A stretch of 64,000 bases of DNA from Streptomyces sp. (GTDB lineage: Bacteria > Actinomycetota > Actinomycetes > Streptomycetales > Streptomycetaceae): NCBI RefSeq assembly GCF_031181705.1, contig NZ_JAPSKN010000014.1:1-64000 (forward strand), read 5' to 3'. The stretch's first letter is position 1. The number at the start of each line of letters is the position of its first letter. Positions 44,201 to 52,167 of this stretch are shown piece after piece. The notes under the pieces were generated by a model. It was given only the letters and a program-made list of their open reading frames with translations, had not been told where the DNA came from and made no database searches. Made by a program: the position numbers and the translations under genes.

Positions 44201-44493
44201 CAGGCGATCTTCTTGCGGGCGGCGGTGGCGGCGGCGAGCAGGAACAGGAAGACCGCGTAGGCGAGGTTGGCGCTGACCGGGACGAGCAGCAGGTCGAGGA
44301 AGCGGACGAGGGGGCGCAGCCCGCTGCGCAGCGGCGGGACGAGCGCGAGCAGGGCGCAGAGCAGTCCGAGGGCGCCGAGGACGACCGCGAACCCCTGCGG
44401 CACCCGGCCCAGCAGGCCGTGGGCCCGGTGCGACGGGGGTATCGGGCCCGCCGGGTCCTTCTCGGCCGCCCCGGTGCCCGCGATGGCACTCAT
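41206..44493 (-). CDS. lysX: LysX: lysyl-phosphatidylglycerol synthase fused to lysyl-tRNA synthetase
   Basis: 1095 residues. An N-terminal block has about seven membrane helices (residues 20-225), followed by the MprF/LPG-synthase catalytic domain (about 240-560: [54 protein letters not shown]). After a linker comes a complete class II LysRS (about 600-1095): OB-fold ([15 protein letters not shown]), motif 2 [23 protein letters not shown] and motif 3 [13 protein letters not shown]. It charges tRNA with Lys and adds Lys to phosphatidylglycerol, making the membrane less negative and resistant to cationic peptides. This fusion is known from actinobacteria. Confidence 0.93.
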   Translation of the reverse strand: [1095 protein letters not shown]

Positions 44494-44580
44494 GTATCGA
44501 CTCTAGGAACAGCGGCCCCTTCTCGCCCCTCGAAGCTCCCTGCGGGCGGACGGCCCCGCGGCCTCCGATAGCCTCGCGGC

Positions 44581-45042
44581 GTGACCGAACAGCACTCCCC
44601 TCAGTTCGAACGGGGCACGGACGGGCCCAAGGTGATCGTGGCCGGGGTGGACGGCTCCGACTCCTCCTGGCGGGCCGTGGCCTACGCCGCGGGGCTCGCC
44701 CGGCGGCAGCACGCGCTGCTCGCCGTGGTGTACGTCCAGCCCGTGCTGGCGGCGGGAGCGGCGCTCGGGGCGCCGGTGGCCGGGACGACCGACGAGATCG
44801 CCGAGGACCTCGTGGCGCAGATCCGGGACGCGGCCCGGCAGCTCAAGGGGATATTCGAGGTCCGCTGGGAGTTCCACACGTTCCACGGCGACCCCTACAG
44901 CGGCCTGGTGAAGGCGGCCGACGAACTCAAGGCGGACGCGGTGGTGGTGGGCGCCTCGGAGCAGGCGGGGCACCGGATCGTCGGGTCGGTGGCGGTGCGG
45001 CTGGTGAAGGCCGGGCGGTGGCCGGTGACGGTGGTGCCGTAG
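44581..45042 (+). CDS. Universal stress protein (UspA family)
   Basis: 153 residues, single Usp domain: VIVAGVDGSDSSWRAVAYAAGLARR at the start and the ATP-binding GASEQAGHRIVGSVAVRLVKAGRWPVTVVP at the end, a variant of G-2X-G-9X-G(S/T). GTG start, divergent from lysX (87 bp). Role in stress survival is inferred from the family. Confidence 0.9.
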   Translation: MTEQHSPQFERGTDGPKVIVAGVDGSDSSWRAVAYAAGLARRQHALLAVVYVQPVLAAGAALGAPVAGTTDEIAEDLVAQIRDAARQLKGIFEVRWEFHTFHGDPYSGLVKAADELKADAVVVGASEQAGHRIVGSVAVRLVKAGRWPVTVVP

Positions 45043-45151
45043 GGCGTCCGCGGTTGCGTGCCGCTCCCTGCGTGGTGTCTTCCGCCGGGCTGGGGTCTGG
45101 GCCATCATGATCCGCTGTCAGCCGTTTGCCGCTCGTGAAGAGGTGAGGCGC

Positions 45152-46582
45152 ATGGCCGGGCTCCGAGCGGGTGAAGGGATTCTCCGCCGCAAACCCATCG
45201 AGCGGATCGAGGAGACGGAAGCGGGCGAGGGGACGCGTCTGGAGCGGTCCCTGGGGCTGTGGCAGCTGACCGCCATCGGGGTCGGCGGGATCATCGGGGC
45301 GGGCATCTTCACGCTGGCCGGCACGGTGGCCAACGGTACGGCGGGCCCGGCCGTGCTCGTGTCGTTCCTGATCGCGGGGGTCGCGTCCGCCGCGGCCGCC
45401 CTGTCCTACGCCGAGTTCGCCGGGCTCATCCCGAAGGCCGGTTCGGCCTACACCTACGGCTACGCCGTGCTGGGCGAGCTGGCCGGCTGGTTCATCGGCT
45501 GGGACCTGCTGCTGGAGTACACGGCGATCGTGGCGGTGGTCGCCATCGGCATCTCCGGCTACTTCGGTTTCCTGGTGGGCGGGATGGGCGCCGACCTGCC
45601 GGACTGGATGCTCGGTGCGCCCGGCACGGGGGACGGGCACCGGGTCGATCTGTTCGCGGCGCTGCTGTGTCTGCTCATCGCGTATCTGCTGACCCTCGGG
45701 ATCAGGAACGCGGCCCGTTTCGAGACGGTCGTGGTGATCCTCAAGGTCCTGGTCGTGCTGCTGGTGATCGGGGTCGGCGTGTTCCACATCGACACGGCGA
45801 ACTACGACCCGTTCTTCCCGTACGGCGTCGGCGGGGCGTTCACGGGCGCCGCGACGGTGTTCTTCGCGGTGTTCGGCTACGACGCCATGTCCACGGCGGC
45901 CGAGGAGTCCAAGGACGCGCAGCGGCACATGCCGAAGGCGATCATCTACTCGCTGGTGATCTCGATGGTGCTGTACGTGGCGGCGTGCCTGGTCCTGACC
46001 GGCATGCAGGACTACCGGGACATCGACAAGGAGAGCGGCTTCTCGACGGCGTTCGAGTCGGTGGGGCTGAGCGGCCTGGCGGACGTGATCGCGGTCGGCG
46101 CGATCATCGGCATCCTCACGGTCATGTTCACCTTCATGCTGGGCGTCACCCGGGTGTGGTTCTCGATGTCCCGGGACGGGCTGCTGCCCCAGTGGTTCGC
46201 GAAGACCCACCCGACGCGGCACGTGCCGACGCGCGTCACCTGGATCGTGGGGGTGGTGTCGGCCGTGATCGCCGGGTTCCTGCCGATCGGCGAGGCGGCC
46301 GAGCTGACCAACATCGGGATCCTGCTGGCGTTCGTCGTGGTGTGCGCGGCGGTCATCGTGCTGCGCTACCGGCGGCCGGACCTGCCGCGCACGTTCCGTA
46401 CGCCGTGGATGCCGGTGGTGCCCGTGGTGGGGATCGTGTTCTCGATCTGGCTGATCACGTTCCTGCAGTGGCAGACCTGGGCGCGGTTCGCCGTGTGGTT
46501 CGCGCTGGGGCTCGTCGTCTACTTCGCCTACTCCTACCGGCGCTCGGCGCTGGCCGGGCGCCGGCCGGGGCAGGCGGAGTGA
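45152..46582 (+). CDS. APC-family amino acid permease (cationic amino acid transporter-like)
   Basis: 476 residues, about 12 membrane helices. IGVGGIIGAGIFTLAGTVA (helix 1 substrate loop), SYAEFAGLIPKAGSAYTYGYAVLGELAGWFIGWDLLLEY and FFAVFGYDAMSTAAEESKDAQRHMPKAI are characteristic of the CAT branch of the APC superfamily; arginine/lysine uptake is probable. GAGGTGAGG is 4-12 bases before the ATG at 45152. The stop lies 3 bp from the convergent CapA gene, with no hairpin between. Confidence 0.88.
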   Translation: MAGLRAGEGILRRKPIERIEETEAGEGTRLERSLGLWQLTAIGVGGIIGAGIFTLAGTVANGTAGPAVLVSFLIAGVASAAAALSYAEFAGLIPKAGSAYTYGYAVLGELAGWFIGWDLLLEYTAIVAVVAIGISGYFGFLVGGMGADLPDWMLGAPGTGDGHRVDLFAALLCLLIAYLLTLGIRNAARFETVVVILKVLVVLLVIGVGVFHIDTANYDPFFPYGVGGAFTGAATVFFAVFGYDAMSTAAEESKDAQRHMPKAIIYSLVISMVLYVAACLVLTGMQDYRDIDKESGFSTAFESVGLSGLADVIAVGAIIGILTVMFTFMLGVTRVWFSMSRDGLLPQWFAKTHPTRHVPTRVTWIVGVVSAVIAGFLPIGEAAELTNIGILLAFVVVCAAVIVLRYRRPDLPRTFRTPWMPVVPVVGIVFSIWLITFLQWQTWARFAVWFALGLVVYFAYSYRRSALAGRRPGQAE

Positions 46583-46585
46583 GGG

Positions 46586-47740
46586 CTACTCCCCCATCAC
46601 CAGCCCGTCCTGCGCCGCGCCCCGGCTCAGGACGACCTCGCGGATGCGGTCGCGGACGGCCCGGACGTCGGCGCCCCGGGCGAGGGCCCGGTTGAGGTTG
46701 ACGACCCGGCCGGCGTCGACGTCGAACAGCTGCGGGACGAACTCGGCCCGGGTCACCTCCCAGCGGCCGCCCGGCCGGGCGGGCGGGGCGAAGGTGAAGC
46801 GGCCGAGGGTGGACTGGTTGCCGCGCGGGTCCTTGGCGCCCTGGTGGTTGGTCATCAGGCCGGCGATCTGGTCGCCCATGCCGTAGATCACCCAGGTGCC
46901 GTTGACCTTCTCGTAGGCCTGCGGGACGTGGGCGTGGGTGCCGAGGATCAGGTCGATGTCCGGGCGGCCGCCGGTGCGGGCGGCGGTCAGGCCGCGGGCC
47001 AGGGTCAGCTGCCGCTCGTCGGGGGCGTCCTGCCATTCGGTGCCCCAGTGCATCGAGACGACGACCACGTCGGCGCCGGCGCCGCGCGCGGCCCGGGCGT
47101 CGGCCAGGATCCGGGCCTCGTCGACGAGGCTGACGGCCCAGGGCTGTCCCTCCGGCAGCGGGATGCCGTTGGTGTCGTAGGTGTAGGCGAGGTGGGCGAT
47201 CTTCGCCTGGCCCGCCTGGAGGACCGTCACGGTGCGGGCCTCTTCCTCGGTGCGGGACGACCCGGCGTGCCGTACGCCCGCCCGGTCGAGGGCGTCGAGG
47301 GTGCGGCGGATGCCCTCGGCGCCGTCGTCGAGGGTGTGGTTGGAGGCGGTGGAGCAGCCGTCGTAACCGGTGGCGGCGAGAGCCCGGGCGACCTCGGGCG
47401 GGGATTTGAAGGTGGGGTAGCCGGTGTAGTCGCCGTTCGCGCCGTAGACGGTCTCCATGTGGCACAGGGCGAGGTCGGCGCCGGAGACGACGGAGCGGAT
47501 CGGCTCGAGCATGGGCCGGAAGTCGTAGCCGGTGCCGCCGGCGTCGAAGCGGGCCCGGTCGATGACCGTGTCGTGTGGGAGGACCTCACCGGAGGCGACG
47601 AGTGTGAAGCCGCGGGGTCCGGCGGCGGAGGGTGCCGGGCGGCCGGGGCCGGACGGTTCGTGGCTGCGGGCCTGGCAGGCGGCGCCTGCGGCGAGGACGA
47701 CGGTGAGGGCCAGGGCCACCTGTCGACTGCGTGCGATCAT
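46586..47740 (-). CDS. CapA-type lipoprotein metallophosphoesterase
   Basis: 384 residues. Signal peptide with lipobox (LAAGAAC, Cys22). The CapA/PGA_cap domain (about 45-330) shows the metallophosphatase-like motifs: LVASGEVLPHD, DLALCHMETVYG, ASNHTLDDGAEG, VSMHWGTEWQ and GTHAHVPQAYE. CapA takes part in poly-gamma-glutamate capsule formation in Bacillus, but lone Streptomyces copies have unproven roles. It sits on the outer face of the membrane. Confidence 0.87.
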   Translation of the reverse strand: MIARSRQVALALTVVLAAGAACQARSHEPSGPGRPAPSAAGPRGFTLVASGEVLPHDTVIDRARFDAGGTGYDFRPMLEPIRSVVSGADLALCHMETVYGANGDYTGYPTFKSPPEVARALAATGYDGCSTASNHTLDDGAEGIRRTLDALDRAGVRHAGSSRTEEEARTVTVLQAGQAKIAHLAYTYDTNGIPLPEGQPWAVSLVDEARILADARAARGAGADVVVVSMHWGTEWQDAPDERQLTLARGLTAARTGGRPDIDLILGTHAHVPQAYEKVNGTWVIYGMGDQIAGLMTNHQGAKDPRGNQSTLGRFTFAPPARPGGRWEVTRAEFVPQLFDVDAGRVVNLNRALARGADVRAVRDRIREVVLSRGAAQDGLVMGE

Positions 47741-47962
47741 CCATTCACCCCACGGTGGGCGTTGTGGTCATATTTACGCACAAACAGGAAAGAAGGCCCG
47801 GAGCGCCCCACGCGGCTCCGACACGCTCATCGGCCCGACCGGCACCCGCCCGGTGGAGCGCCCCGACCGTTCGTCGAACCGTTCGTCGACGCGATCGACC
47901 GTCCGTCGCACAGCCGGGTACGTGCCCTGTGCCCGGGCGGCACCCTGCGGTGGCATACGGCC

Positions 47963-48508
47963 ATGACGGCCGGATCCACTCTCACGCACGGGACGACCGC
48001 CGAGCACGAGCTCGCCGCACTGCAGCGGGAGCACGGCCGGCCCCTCTTCGCGCTCCTGCTCCGGCTCTGCGACGGGGACCGGCAGCGCGCGGAGGACCTG
48101 GTCCAGGAGACGCTGGTGCGCGCCTGGCAGCACCCCGAGGCCCTGCGCGCCGACGACTTCGACTCCGTACGGCCCTGGCTGATGACCGTCGGGCGGCGGC
48201 TCGCGATCGACGCCCGGCGCGCCCGGCAGGCCCGTCCGCCCGAGGTCGGCGACGCGGTGCTGGAGAACGCGCGGGTCAGCTCCGACCACGCCGAGCGGGC
48301 CGCGGCGATGCTCGACGTCCGACGCGCTGTGAAGACACTCACTCCGGAGCACCGTGAAGTCCTGGTGCTCGTGTACTTCCAGGGGGCGAGTGTGGCGGAA
48401 GCCGCGGCAACCCTCGGGATTCCGCCCGGTACCGTGAAGTCCCGCGCGTACTACGCGCTGCGCGCCCTGCGCCGGGTGCTTCCGGGTTACGCCGCCGACC
48501 TGCGGTGA
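47963..48508 (+). CDS. ECF-type RNA polymerase sigma factor
   Basis: 181 residues. Sigma region 2 (LFALLLRLCDGDRQRAEDLVQETLVRAWQHPEAL ... PWLMTVGRRLAIDARR) and region 4 (LTPEHREVLVLVYFQGASVAEAAATLGIPPGTVKSRAYYALRALRR). Its product probably pairs with the zinc anti-sigma factor encoded at 49324. A shared TTGAGT-N15-TCCGT element upstream of 48660 and 49324 could be its own target promoter; none was found before the sigma gene. ATG at 47963 is chosen by position before region 2; its ribosome site is weak. Confidence 0.9.
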   Translation: MTAGSTLTHGTTAEHELAALQREHGRPLFALLLRLCDGDRQRAEDLVQETLVRAWQHPEALRADDFDSVRPWLMTVGRRLAIDARRARQARPPEVGDAVLENARVSSDHAERAAAMLDVRRAVKTLTPEHREVLVLVYFQGASVAEAAATLGIPPGTVKSRAYYALRALRRVLPGYAADLR

Positions 48509-48558
48509 AACCCATGGCCGAGTCAAGCCTCCGTAAAGCGCCTTGCTGAGGACCCCGG

Positions 48559-48584
48559 TTGAGTAATCGGGTGTTCCTATCCGT
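48559..48584 (+). promoter_or_regulatory. Putative ECF promoter copy 1 (TTGAGT-N15-TCCGT)
   Basis: TTGAGT at 48559-48564 and TCCGT at 48580-48584, before the gene at 48660. The same two blocks with the same 15-nt spacer occur at 49244-49269. Confidence 0.5.
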
Positions 48585-48659
48585 GTTCCGGATGGGGCCG
48601 ACAACGCCCCGGAGCCCGGTGTCGGCCGACGCGCACGTACCGGAGGAAGGCAGGAAGGG

Positions 48660-49172
48660 ATGCTGCACAGAGGTCACGAGAGCACGGACGGTTCGGACGG
48701 CGAACTGACCGTCCCCATGGCGTGGTTGTACGCGGAGTACATCGCCGACGAGCTGCTGCGGACCGGCGATCTGATGCCGCCGACGTCCTTCGAGTTCCGC
48801 GCGGGGCGTGACGCCCTGGCACTGACCATCTTCCTCTCCGACGCGGACGGCGAGCTGTCGGGCATCCGGGTGGTGACCCAGCTTCAGACGTGGCTGTCGC
48901 TGACCGCGTACGACCAGCCGTGGCAGGAGTGGGTGCGCGAGCGGCTGGCGGAGCTCGCCGCCGAGGCGGCGGCGTCGGACCGGCCCGCCCCGGACCTGGA
49001 CCTCGCCGAGGAGGCCTGGCGCTGGCTGCAGGAGACGGAGCTGCTCGCGCCCGACCTGAACGCGGTGCCGGGCGGTGCTCCGGTGGTCGGGGAGGACGAG
49101 GGGCCGAAGGTCTGGACGCCCGCCTGGCAGCTCGGACTGCCCCTGGGACACCTCGCGATCCATCTTTTTTAG
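48660..49172 (+). CDS. Conserved-looking unknown protein in sigma/anti-sigma locus
   Basis: 170 residues, acidic, cytoplasmic: no signal peptide or membrane helix. MAWLYAEYIADELLRTGDLMPPTSFEFRAG and SGIRVVTQLQTWLSLTAYDQPWQEWVRERLAELAAEAA look like a small alpha/beta domain followed by helices. I do not recognise the family. It lies between the ECF sigma factor (152 bp upstream) and the anti-sigma factor (151 bp downstream), each gene after it having a TTGAGT-N15-TCCGT element, so it may be an additional regulator in the same circuit. GGAAGG precedes the ATG. Confidence 0.75.
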   Translation: MLHRGHESTDGSDGELTVPMAWLYAEYIADELLRTGDLMPPTSFEFRAGRDALALTIFLSDADGELSGIRVVTQLQTWLSLTAYDQPWQEWVRERLAELAAEAAASDRPAPDLDLAEEAWRWLQETELLAPDLNAVPGGAPVVGEDEGPKVWTPAWQLGLPLGHLAIHLF

Positions 49173-49243
49173 AATTCCTGGACCCTCGACCAATCCGCGG
49201 GCCGGACGGCTCCGAATCCTTTGGTTGCGATTGTGTCACCGGC

Positions 49244-49269
49244 TTGAGTGATTCCGCTGCCTGGTCCGT
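49244..49269 (+). promoter_or_regulatory. Putative ECF promoter copy 2 (TTGAGT-N15-TCCGT)
   Basis: TTGAGT at 49244-49249 and TCCGT at 49265-49269, 54 bp before the anti-sigma ATG. It also shares AT after TTGAGT(A/G) with copy 1. Confidence 0.5.
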
Positions 49270-49323
49270 ACCGGTGGGAGCAAGGAGTAACCCCACCCGC
49301 ACCCAACGGCACGAGGATTCGGC

Positions 49324-49974
49324 ATGAGGTCCCTGGAAAGGCATCGCGACGTCGGCGCCTACGCGCTCGGCGTGCTGGACGAGGCGGAGGCCTTCCGCTT
49401 CGAGGACCACCTCATGGAGTGCCCCCAGTGCGCTGCAGAGGTGACGGAGTTCGGCCCGACGACACGGCAGTTGATGCTGTACCGGCGGGCGACGCCGCGG
49501 CTGGTGAACCCGGTGGCCCAGCCCGGCCCGCGCATGCTGGACCGGCTGCTGGCCGAGGTGGCGGCCCGGCGCCGGGCCGGCCGCAGGCGCATGGTGTTCG
49601 CGCTGGCCGCCTCGGTCGTCCTCGCGGTGTCGGTGCCCGGCGTCGCGGTGATGGCCGAGGGGAGCGGCGAGGAGCCCCTGACGGTCGCCGCGACCGATGT
49701 GCGCACCGGGGTGTGGGCACAGGTCACGACGGCGGACGAGGCCTCGGGCAGCCAGGTCGAGCTCAAGGTGAAGGACACGGCCGAGCGCGCCTGCCACCTG
49801 GTCATCTTCGGCCGGGACGGCACCGAGGAGACCGCCGCCAGCTGGCACGGGCACGCGGACGCCGCAGAGCCGCACACGATGATGGCCAGCTCGTCCCTGC
49901 ACCCCGACGAGATCGTCCGGTACGAGATCCGCTCCGCGTCCGGGGAGGTCCTGGTGCGGCTCGAACCCAGCTGA
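49324..49974 (+). CDS. Zinc-finger (zf-HC2) transmembrane anti-sigma factor
   Basis: 216 residues. The N-terminal ZAS domain contains HLMECPQC (HxxxCxxC) after a preceding His, typical of anti-sigma factors that bind ECF sigma. One membrane helix (MVFALAASVVLAVSVPGVAVMA, about 96-117) separates it from an outer beta-rich domain (VRTGVWAQVTTADEASGSQVELKV ... VRYEIRSASGEVLVRLEPS). So an outer-side signal could release the sigma factor. Probable partner: the ECF factor at 47963. Confidence 0.88.
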   Translation: MRSLERHRDVGAYALGVLDEAEAFRFEDHLMECPQCAAEVTEFGPTTRQLMLYRRATPRLVNPVAQPGPRMLDRLLAEVAARRRAGRRRMVFALAASVVLAVSVPGVAVMAEGSGEEPLTVAATDVRTGVWAQVTTADEASGSQVELKVKDTAERACHLVIFGRDGTEETAASWHGHADAAEPHTMMASSSLHPDEIVRYEIRSASGEVLVRLEPS

Positions 49975-50086
49975 CCATCCGTCCGCCCCGGTCGCCGGGC
50001 GGCCCGGGCGCCCCGGTGTGAGACTGCTGGACGACGCGCTCCGCAGCCCGCCCGGGGCGCCCGCGGTCCCGGCGAGGGGAGACGAG

Positions 50087-51268
50087 GTGACGACGGCAGA
50101 CACCGGCGAGGACCGTCTGGAGGAGTTCCTCGCCGACCCGGCGAACGCCGCGCTGGACCTGACCACCACCGTCGCCCGCTGCACCAAGGCCCTGGGCCTG
50201 CAGCACTCCGTGGTGTACCTGGCCGACATCCAGCAGCGCCGGCTGGTGCCGCTCACCGACGTGACCCCGCCCCTGCCCGTGGACGACTCGCTCGCCGGCT
50301 GGACGTACCGCACCCAGTCCCTGCGGGTGGAGGAGTCCGGGTCGGGCGGCATGACGGCGTGGATCCCGCTGGTGGACGGCGCCGAGCGGCTCGGCGTGCT
50401 GGCCGTCCTCGCCCCGGCGCTGACCCCGGCCGTGCTGCGCCGCGGCCGGGCCCTCGCCACCCTGCTCGCCATGACGATCACGTCGAAGCGCGCGTACAAG
50501 GACTCCTTCGTCCGGCGCACCCGCACCGAGCCGATGCGGCTGCCGGCCGAGATGCTGCGGGCCTTCCTGCCGCCGCGCACGATCGGCACCGCACACGTCG
50601 TCTCCACGGCCGTGCTGGAACCGGCCTACGAGATCGGCGGCGACGCCTTCGACCACGCCCTGACGGAGACGACCCTGCACGTCGCCGTCCTGGACGCCAT
50701 GGGACACGACCTGGCCTCCGGGCTCACCACGGCCGTGTCGCTGGCCGCGTGCCGCAACGCCCGGCGGACCGGCGCGGACCTGCCCGAGCTGGTGGAGTGC
50801 GTCGACGACGCGCTGGCCCACTGGCTGCCCGACCAGTTCTGCACGGGTGTCCTGGCCCAGCTCGACCTGGCCTCGGGGATGCTGCGGTGGTGCAACTGCG
50901 GGCATCCCACCCCGCTGCTCATCCGGGAGGAGCGGCTGCTCATGGACGCCATGCGGCGCGAGGCGGATCCGCCGATGGGCCTGCCGTCCCTGCTCGCCGG
51001 GCGGAATCGGCAGACCCACGAGATCGCGCTGAAGCCGGGCGACCGGGTGCTGATGTACACCGACGGGGTGACCGAGGCCCGGGGCAGCGACGGCGGTGAG
51101 TTCGGCCTCGAACAGTTCGCCGACTACATCATCCGGGCGACGGCGGCGGGCGAACTGGCGCCCGAGACGCTACGGCGGCTCATCCACTCCATCCTCGACT
51201 CGCCCACCAGCCGGCTGCGGGACGACGCGACCATCCTGATGTTCGAGTGGAACCCGCCCTCCCGGTGA
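50087..51268 (+). CDS. GAF-PP2C (SpoIIE-type) protein phosphatase
   Basis: 393 residues. GAF-like sensor at about 25-150 (CTKALGLQHSVVYLADIQQRRLVPLTDV), SpoIIE/PP2C domain about 170-390: EIGGDAFDHAL, VLDAMGHDLASGLTT, CNCGHPTPLLI, VLMYTDGVTEARG and LRDDATILMFEW, keeping the metal-binding Asp residues. Such enzymes usually dephosphorylate anti-sigma-factor antagonists. GTG at 50087 has AGGGGAG upstream; GTG 50018 has no ribosome site. Follows the anti-sigma gene by 112 bp. Confidence 0.88.
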   Translation: MTTADTGEDRLEEFLADPANAALDLTTTVARCTKALGLQHSVVYLADIQQRRLVPLTDVTPPLPVDDSLAGWTYRTQSLRVEESGSGGMTAWIPLVDGAERLGVLAVLAPALTPAVLRRGRALATLLAMTITSKRAYKDSFVRRTRTEPMRLPAEMLRAFLPPRTIGTAHVVSTAVLEPAYEIGGDAFDHALTETTLHVAVLDAMGHDLASGLTTAVSLAACRNARRTGADLPELVECVDDALAHWLPDQFCTGVLAQLDLASGMLRWCNCGHPTPLLIREERLLMDAMRREADPPMGLPSLLAGRNRQTHEIALKPGDRVLMYTDGVTEARGSDGGEFGLEQFADYIIRATAAGELAPETLRRLIHSILDSPTSRLRDDATILMFEWNPPSR

Positions 51269-51281
51269 CGGGCCGGGCCGC

Positions 51282-52145
51282 TCACTTCAGCAGGCGGGAC
51301 ATCCTCCGGTCGGCCAGCGGCTTGCCGCCCGTCTGGCAGGTCGGGCAGTACTGGAGCGAGGAGTCGCTGAAGGACACCTCGCGGATGGTGTCCCCGCACA
51401 CCGGGCAGGGCTCGCCGGTGCGGCCGTGCACGCGCAGTCCGCTCTTCTTCTCGGCCTTCAGCCGCCCGGCCGCCACGCCCCGGGAGCGCTCGACCGCCTC
51501 GGTCAGCGTGCCGCGCAGGGCCGCGTACAGCCGCCCGGTCTCCTCCTCGCTCAGCGACGCGGCCAGCTTGAAGGGCGACATCCTCGCCGCGTGCAGGATC
51601 TCGTCGCTGTAGGCGTTGCCGACGCCCGCGATCAGGCTCTGGTCGCGCAACACGCCCTTGAGGCGGCGCCGTTCACCGGCCAGCAGCTCCGCCAGGCGCC
51701 GTTCGTCGAAGTCGTCGGCGAGCGGGTCCGGGCCGAGCCGGGTCACACCCGGCACCTCCCGCGGGTCCCCGACGACGTACACCGCGAGGCGCTTCTGCGT
51801 GCCGGCCTCGGTCAGGTCGAAGCCCGCGCCGGTCTCCAGGGCCACGCGCAGGGCGAGGGGTCCCTTGCCGGGGCGGGGCGGGCCGTCGGGGAGGCGGTCC
51901 CTGAAGTGCAGCCAGCCCGCGCGGGCCAGGTGCGTCACCAGGTGCGGGCCGTCCGCGGTGGCCAGGTCGAGGAACTTGCCGTAGCGGCGTACGGCGGCGA
52001 CCTCGTGGCCCTCCAGCGCGGACAGCGGCGGGTCGTACGTCTTCAGCACGCTGATCGCGACGGGCAGCACCCGTACGATCCGGTGGCCGACCAGGTGCTC
52101 GGTCAGGAAGTCCTTGAGCGCCTCGACCTCGGGGAGTTCCGGCAT
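51282..52145 (-). CDS. Fpg/Nei-family DNA glycosylase
   Basis: 287 residues. N-terminal PELPEVE (catalytic Pro2 and Glu3 after Met loss), H2TH region LKGVLRDQSLIAGVGNAYSDEILHAARMSP and a C-terminal zinc finger (CPVCGD ... YCPTCQ). It removes oxidised bases and cuts the strand. The Lys following the PELPE block and the finger are intact, so it should be active. It is 13 bp from the convergent phosphatase gene and 22 bp from the next minus-strand gene upstream, suggesting cotranscription with the PAS-GAF-PP2C gene. Confidence 0.92.
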   Translation of the reverse strand: MPELPEVEALKDFLTEHLVGHRIVRVLPVAISVLKTYDPPLSALEGHEVAAVRRYGKFLDLATADGPHLVTHLARAGWLHFRDRLPDGPPRPGKGPLALRVALETGAGFDLTEAGTQKRLAVYVVGDPREVPGVTRLGPDPLADDFDERRLAELLAGERRRLKGVLRDQSLIAGVGNAYSDEILHAARMSPFKLAASLSEEETGRLYAALRGTLTEAVERSRGVAAGRLKAEKKSGLRVHGRTGEPCPVCGDTIREVSFSDSSLQYCPTCQTGGKPLADRRMSRLLK

Positions 52146-52167
52146 GGGTCCAGAGTGCCACGCGGGG

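Noticed and set aside
46583..46585. Terminator between the amino acid permease and CapA genes
   Set aside because: The stops are 3 bp apart and no hairpin was found around them.
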